Shown here: positions 61,324 through 63,799 of the stretch, one piece after another
How positions within the stretch are numbered: position 1 is the first letter of the stretch
How the letters are laid out: each line of letters begins with the position of its first letter
Assembly: GCF_029504735.1 (NCBI RefSeq)
Contig: NZ_JAQFIP010000015.1
Coordinates: 1 to 63,799, forward strand
Length of the DNA stretch: 63,799 bases
Direction: 5' to 3'
Origin: Ereboglobus sp. PH5-10
GTDB taxonomy: Bacteria; Verrucomicrobiota; Verrucomicrobiia; Opitutales; Opitutaceae
Translations under genes and position numbers: made by a program
The notes under the pieces: model-generated
The model's input: the letters and a program-made list of their open reading frames with translations, nothing else
Databases searched by the model: none
What the model was told of the DNA's origin: nothing

Positions 61324-62670
61324 TTATTCCGGCTCGGCCGTGCCTTCGACAACCCACTGTTTTGCCTCCGGCACTTGTTTGAAGAACTCGCGCAGCGCCG
61401 CGCTCAAGTGCTCCGCGTAACGGAAATGCGCGCCCATTCCCGTGCGCAGCTCGGCTTCGTAGATGAACTTGTCCGCATGGGTGCCGTGCTCGAAGGGCGT
61501 TTGCGCGCCGAGCAGCATGCCGTGCACATACGCCGCCGAGCCGCGTCGCATCAGCTCGCGCGTCAGCTCCGCCTGGTCGGCGAGCAATTGCGCGTGCGCG
61601 GCGCGGTCGATTTCCGGCGGCAGGTAAAAGCCCGCCTGTATCAGCGGCGTGTGGCGGTTGCCCGTGCGGTGCCGGTTCAGGTCGCGCAGCTCGGCGATGG
61701 CGATGTTGTTGAAAGCAAACGTCACGCGCATGCGCCGTGTCGCGCTGCCTTGCTGGCCGTAACGATTTGCGCGATGGCGCAGCGCGTCGGCGATTGACTG
61801 GCGCTCCGGCAAAAACGGCGGCGTGGCTCGGTCCACATGCACCCACGTTTCATCGGCGAGGCCGTCGGTTGAAAGCCGTTCCAATCCGAGCGAGCAGCTC
61901 GCTTCCAGCTCCGCGGCGGCCTGCGCCTGGCACGCCGCGTCGGCGTTGCTGTGGCGCATGAGGCGCGGTGATTGTTTCATCAATTCGTCGCGCAGCAGTT
62001 TCGCCGCGGCGCGCGCCTCGGGGTGGGGGAGCGAGTCGAGTTGTTTCACGAGCTGCGCCCACATGCGCGAGCTTTGCACGAGCGCGAGGTTGGTGCGCGT
62101 GGCAAAGGGGATGAAATAACGGGCGCGGTCGAGCGCGTAGTTTTTGCGCAGGCGCGTGACGACCGCCTCTTTCGCGCCGGCGGGGATGCGCACGAGTTCC
62201 GGCTTGGCGAGGGCGAGGGCGTCGAGGCGCGCATACTCGGTGTTGTAGGCGGCAAAGGCGCGCGCCATCACGTCGCGCCAGCGCGCGGCGAGATCGTCGG
62301 GAATGCCGAGCTCCGCCGCGTCTGGCAGGCTTGCCGGCGCCATGGTGATGTAGCGCGTGCTCGATTCCTGGCCGTCGGCCATTTGGGCGAGCTCGAAAAT
62401 TTTATACGCGAGCCACATCGAGACATCGTCGAGCGCGACGGCCAGGCCGCCGGTGAGTCCGCCGATGGAGGCGTGCCCGTAATCGACAAATTTCAGGATG
62501 CGGTCGATCGACGCGTCGGGGTTGGCGAGATCGACCTTGGAGAGGATGTTTGCGAGCCCGTCATTGCTGCGCGAGTAGCGCGCGAGAACCGAGGCGAGCA
62601 GCTCGGGCGTGACCTTCGGCTGGTCGGCGGCGGATGGCGGCGGAACAATGGCGAGACCGGTGACTTTCAT
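61324..62670 (-). CDS. thyX: FAD-dependent thymidylate synthase, double-length form
   Basis: ThyX methylates dUMP to dTMP using FAD and methylenetetrahydrofolate. The 448-residue product is about twice the classical length and looks like two fused ThyX folds. The first half carries FVDYGHASIGGLTG and SSTRYITM; the second half carries DLNRHRTGNRHTPLIQAGFY, a variant of the RHRxxSxxxxSxR motif, with FNNIAIAELRD before it. This long form is found in several non-proteobacterial groups and I infer the same reaction. The ATG at 62670 begins MKVTGLAI; upstream codons derive from an intergenic repeat. Confidence 0.75.
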   Translation of the reverse strand: MKVTGLAIVPPPSAADQPKVTPELLASVLARYSRSNDGLANILSKVDLANPDASIDRILKFVDYGHASIGGLTGGLAVALDDVSMWLAYKIFELAQMADGQESSTRYITMAPASLPDAAELGIPDDLAARWRDVMARAFAAYNTEYARLDALALAKPELVRIPAGAKEAVVTRLRKNYALDRARYFIPFATRTNLALVQSSRMWAQLVKQLDSLPHPEARAAAKLLRDELMKQSPRLMRHSNADAACQAQAAAELEASCSLGLERLSTDGLADETWVHVDRATPPFLPERQSIADALRHRANRYGQQGSATRRMRVTFAFNNIAIAELRDLNRHRTGNRHTPLIQAGFYLPPEIDRAAHAQLLADQAELTRELMRRGSAAYVHGMLLGAQTPFEHGTHADKFIYEAELRTGMGAHFRYAEHLSAALREFFKQVPEAKQWVVEGTAEPE

Positions 62671-62720
62671 TGGATGCGGATTTCGGATTGCGGATCGCGG
62701 AATGTGAAGCGCAAAAACAA
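62671..62720. repeat. Intergenic repeat of GATTTCGGATTGCGG type upstream of thyX
   Basis: GATGCGGATTTCGGATTGCG and the following CGGAATGTGAAGCG are the inverse of words found before ilvD at 40540-40597. The copy lies directly at the 5' end of thyX and would be translated as an artefactual extension if an upstream start were used. Confidence 0.5.
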
Positions 62721-62776
62721 AAAATCCCGGATGCCCGGATTTTGCGCCGCGCACCCGGGTGTCGCGGGCGGTGGCC

Positions 62777-63619
62777 TCATAAAATCATGTTGTCGATCAG
62801 GCGCACCTCGTCCACCCATACGGCGATCACCATGAGCGCCTCGCCGGGAACGACTTCGCGCGCCGGCTCCATTGTGCGCCGGTCGACGATCGCCGCGTAG
62901 ATGACGCGGAGCCGCCGCTTTTCGCCGATCATGTGCGTGACTTCCGCGACGAGGCGGTCCACGCGCCGCTCGCCTTTTTCCACCATGGTTTTTGCGTGGG
63001 ACAGCGCCTCGTTGATTGCAAGCGCCTCCTGCCGTTGCGTGTTCGTCAGGTAGCGGTTGCGCGAGCTCATCGCCAGCCCGCCTTCCTCGCGCACTGTCGG
63101 CGCCATGAGGATTTCCACTTGGAAGTTCAGGTCAGCTGTCATTTTCATGAGCACGGCGGCTTGCTGGGCGTCCTTTTGGCCGAAAATGGCAAACGTGGGG
63201 CGGACGATGTTGAACAGCTTTGCGACCACGGTTGTGACGCCGCGAAAATGCGTCGGGCGCGAAATTCCCTCGAGGGGCTTGGCCACGCGTTCCTCGTTCA
63301 CATAGGTCGAGTAGCCTTTCGGATACATTTCCTCGTTTGCCGGGGCAAAAACCACATGCGCCCCCGTTTTTTCGCAGAGCTCCAGGTCGTGGCCCAAGTC
63401 GCGCGGGTATTTGTTGAAATCCTCGCTCGGTCCGAACTGCGTGGGGTTCACAAAAACCGAGACGATCACCACGTCGGCTTTTTCCGCCGCGAGCCGGATC
63501 AGGCTGAGATGCCCTTCGTGCAGCGCGCCCATCGTGGGCACGAGGCCGATTGTTTTTCCCCGGGCGCACAGGTCGTTTGCATACGCCTGCATTTCAGAAA
63601 CCGTCGTGATTGTTTGCAT
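62777..63619 (-). CDS. panC: Pantothenate synthetase
   Basis: PanC joins D-pantoate and beta-alanine with ATP to make vitamin B5. The 280-residue product has the HIGH-like site LVPTMGALHEGHLSLI, VNPTQFGPSEDF, the IFGQKDAQQAAV loop and the VREEGGLAMSSRNRYL substrate/ATP segment. The length is normal. ATG 63619 (MQTITTV) is chosen because the 19 upstream codons are not conserved. No panB or panD is adjacent. The remaining 180 bases to the window edge contain no gene I can support. Confidence 0.95.
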   Translation of the reverse strand: MQTITTVSEMQAYANDLCARGKTIGLVPTMGALHEGHLSLIRLAAEKADVVIVSVFVNPTQFGPSEDFNKYPRDLGHDLELCEKTGAHVVFAPANEEMYPKGYSTYVNEERVAKPLEGISRPTHFRGVTTVVAKLFNIVRPTFAIFGQKDAQQAAVLMKMTADLNFQVEILMAPTVREEGGLAMSSRNRYLTNTQRQEALAINEALSHAKTMVEKGERRVDRLVAEVTHMIGEKRRLRVIYAAIVDRRTMEPAREVVPGEALMVIAVWVDEVRLIDNMIL

Positions 63620-63799
63620 GGATGAAATGAAAGAGTGGTTTTGATGCGAAAGGTTCCCGCGCAAAATGCCACGCACGGGGTTAATGGCACGCGCAAAATT
63701 TACCCGGGAGGTCCAGACAGAAGTTGACCCATCGGGGCATCGAGAAGGAGTGGGGATAGAAGCAGGACGCGAGGGTCGATTTGAGGGGACTTTTCGCGG

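Noticed and set aside
1-63799. CRISPR arrays, rRNA, tRNA genes, prophage or intact transposase
   Set aside because: I looked for regularly spaced direct repeats, tRNA T-arm sequences in gaps, and transposase or integrase motifs and found none; the repeats present are short palindromes without coding capacity.

Overview
The window is a GC-rich bacterial chromosome segment. It fits a Verrucomicrobiota genome, probably Opitutaceae-like. That is an inference from gene content (adenosylcobalamin-dependent class II ribonucleotide reductase, ion-pumping pyrophosphatase, lysine 2,3-aminomutase, large FAD-dependent thymidylate synthase, Tat-exported Gfo/Idh/MocA protein, BamA outer-membrane machinery), from starts that mostly lack a clear Shine-Dalgarno, and from several families of palindromic intergenic repeats. 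No rRNA, tRNA, CRISPR array or intact transposase was seen.

Layout. 1-137: 3' end of an outer-membrane beta-barrel gene. 329-4184: dnaB and bamA, overlapping. 4361-8499 (minus): histidine phosphatase, Tat metallophosphoesterase, phosphoribosyltransferase, small membrane protein, lipoprotein. 8629-13847 (plus): penicillin-acylase-like hydrolase, NAD(P)HX repair enzyme, dprA. 13978-31688 (almost all minus): two paralogous small membrane proteins, a predicted K+-dependent pyrophosphatase, YgjP-type metallopeptidase, RluA-type pseudouridine synthase, HAD phosphatase, YhiN-type flavoprotein, kamA, DegT aminotransferase, HtrA-type protease, TPR metallopeptidase, a glycosyltransferase carrying an in-frame palindromic element, and a tgt that has lost its zinc cysteines. 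31732-38440: HIT protein, prmB, rhomboid-like protein, class II RNR, zinc-ribbon coiled-coil protein. 38734-43376 (plus): Gfo/Idh/MocA oxidoreductase, ilvD, four-helix-bundle/zinc-ribbon fusion. 43641-49316 (plus): a compact restriction-modification-repair cassette (C5 methyltransferase, MvaI/BcnI-type nuclease, Vsr), then a SWIM zinc-finger protein and a pRiA4b ORF-3-like protein. 49331-49798: trmL, followed by a gene-free stretch with a probable structured RNA. 50312-61272: a lower-GC surface-polysaccharide locus. 61324-63619: thyX-like gene and panC.

The most interesting region is the polysaccharide locus. An FkbM methyltransferase with a long coiled coil and three HTHLYRA-type repeats precedes a 1233-residue protein with three GT-B glycosyltransferase domains, a GT-C-like membrane protein and a GT2. 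Facing them are another GT4 and a Wzt/Wzm-type ABC exporter whose ATPase lacks a carbohydrate-binding tail. The parts resemble, by analogy only, the WbdD (methyltransferase, coiled-coil ruler) / WbdA (multi-domain polymerase) / Wzm-Wzt scheme. Other notable points are the zinc-site-less Tgt, the hairpin element inside a glycosyltransferase gene, repeats that have supplied gene ends, and the candidate RNA at about 49846-50150.
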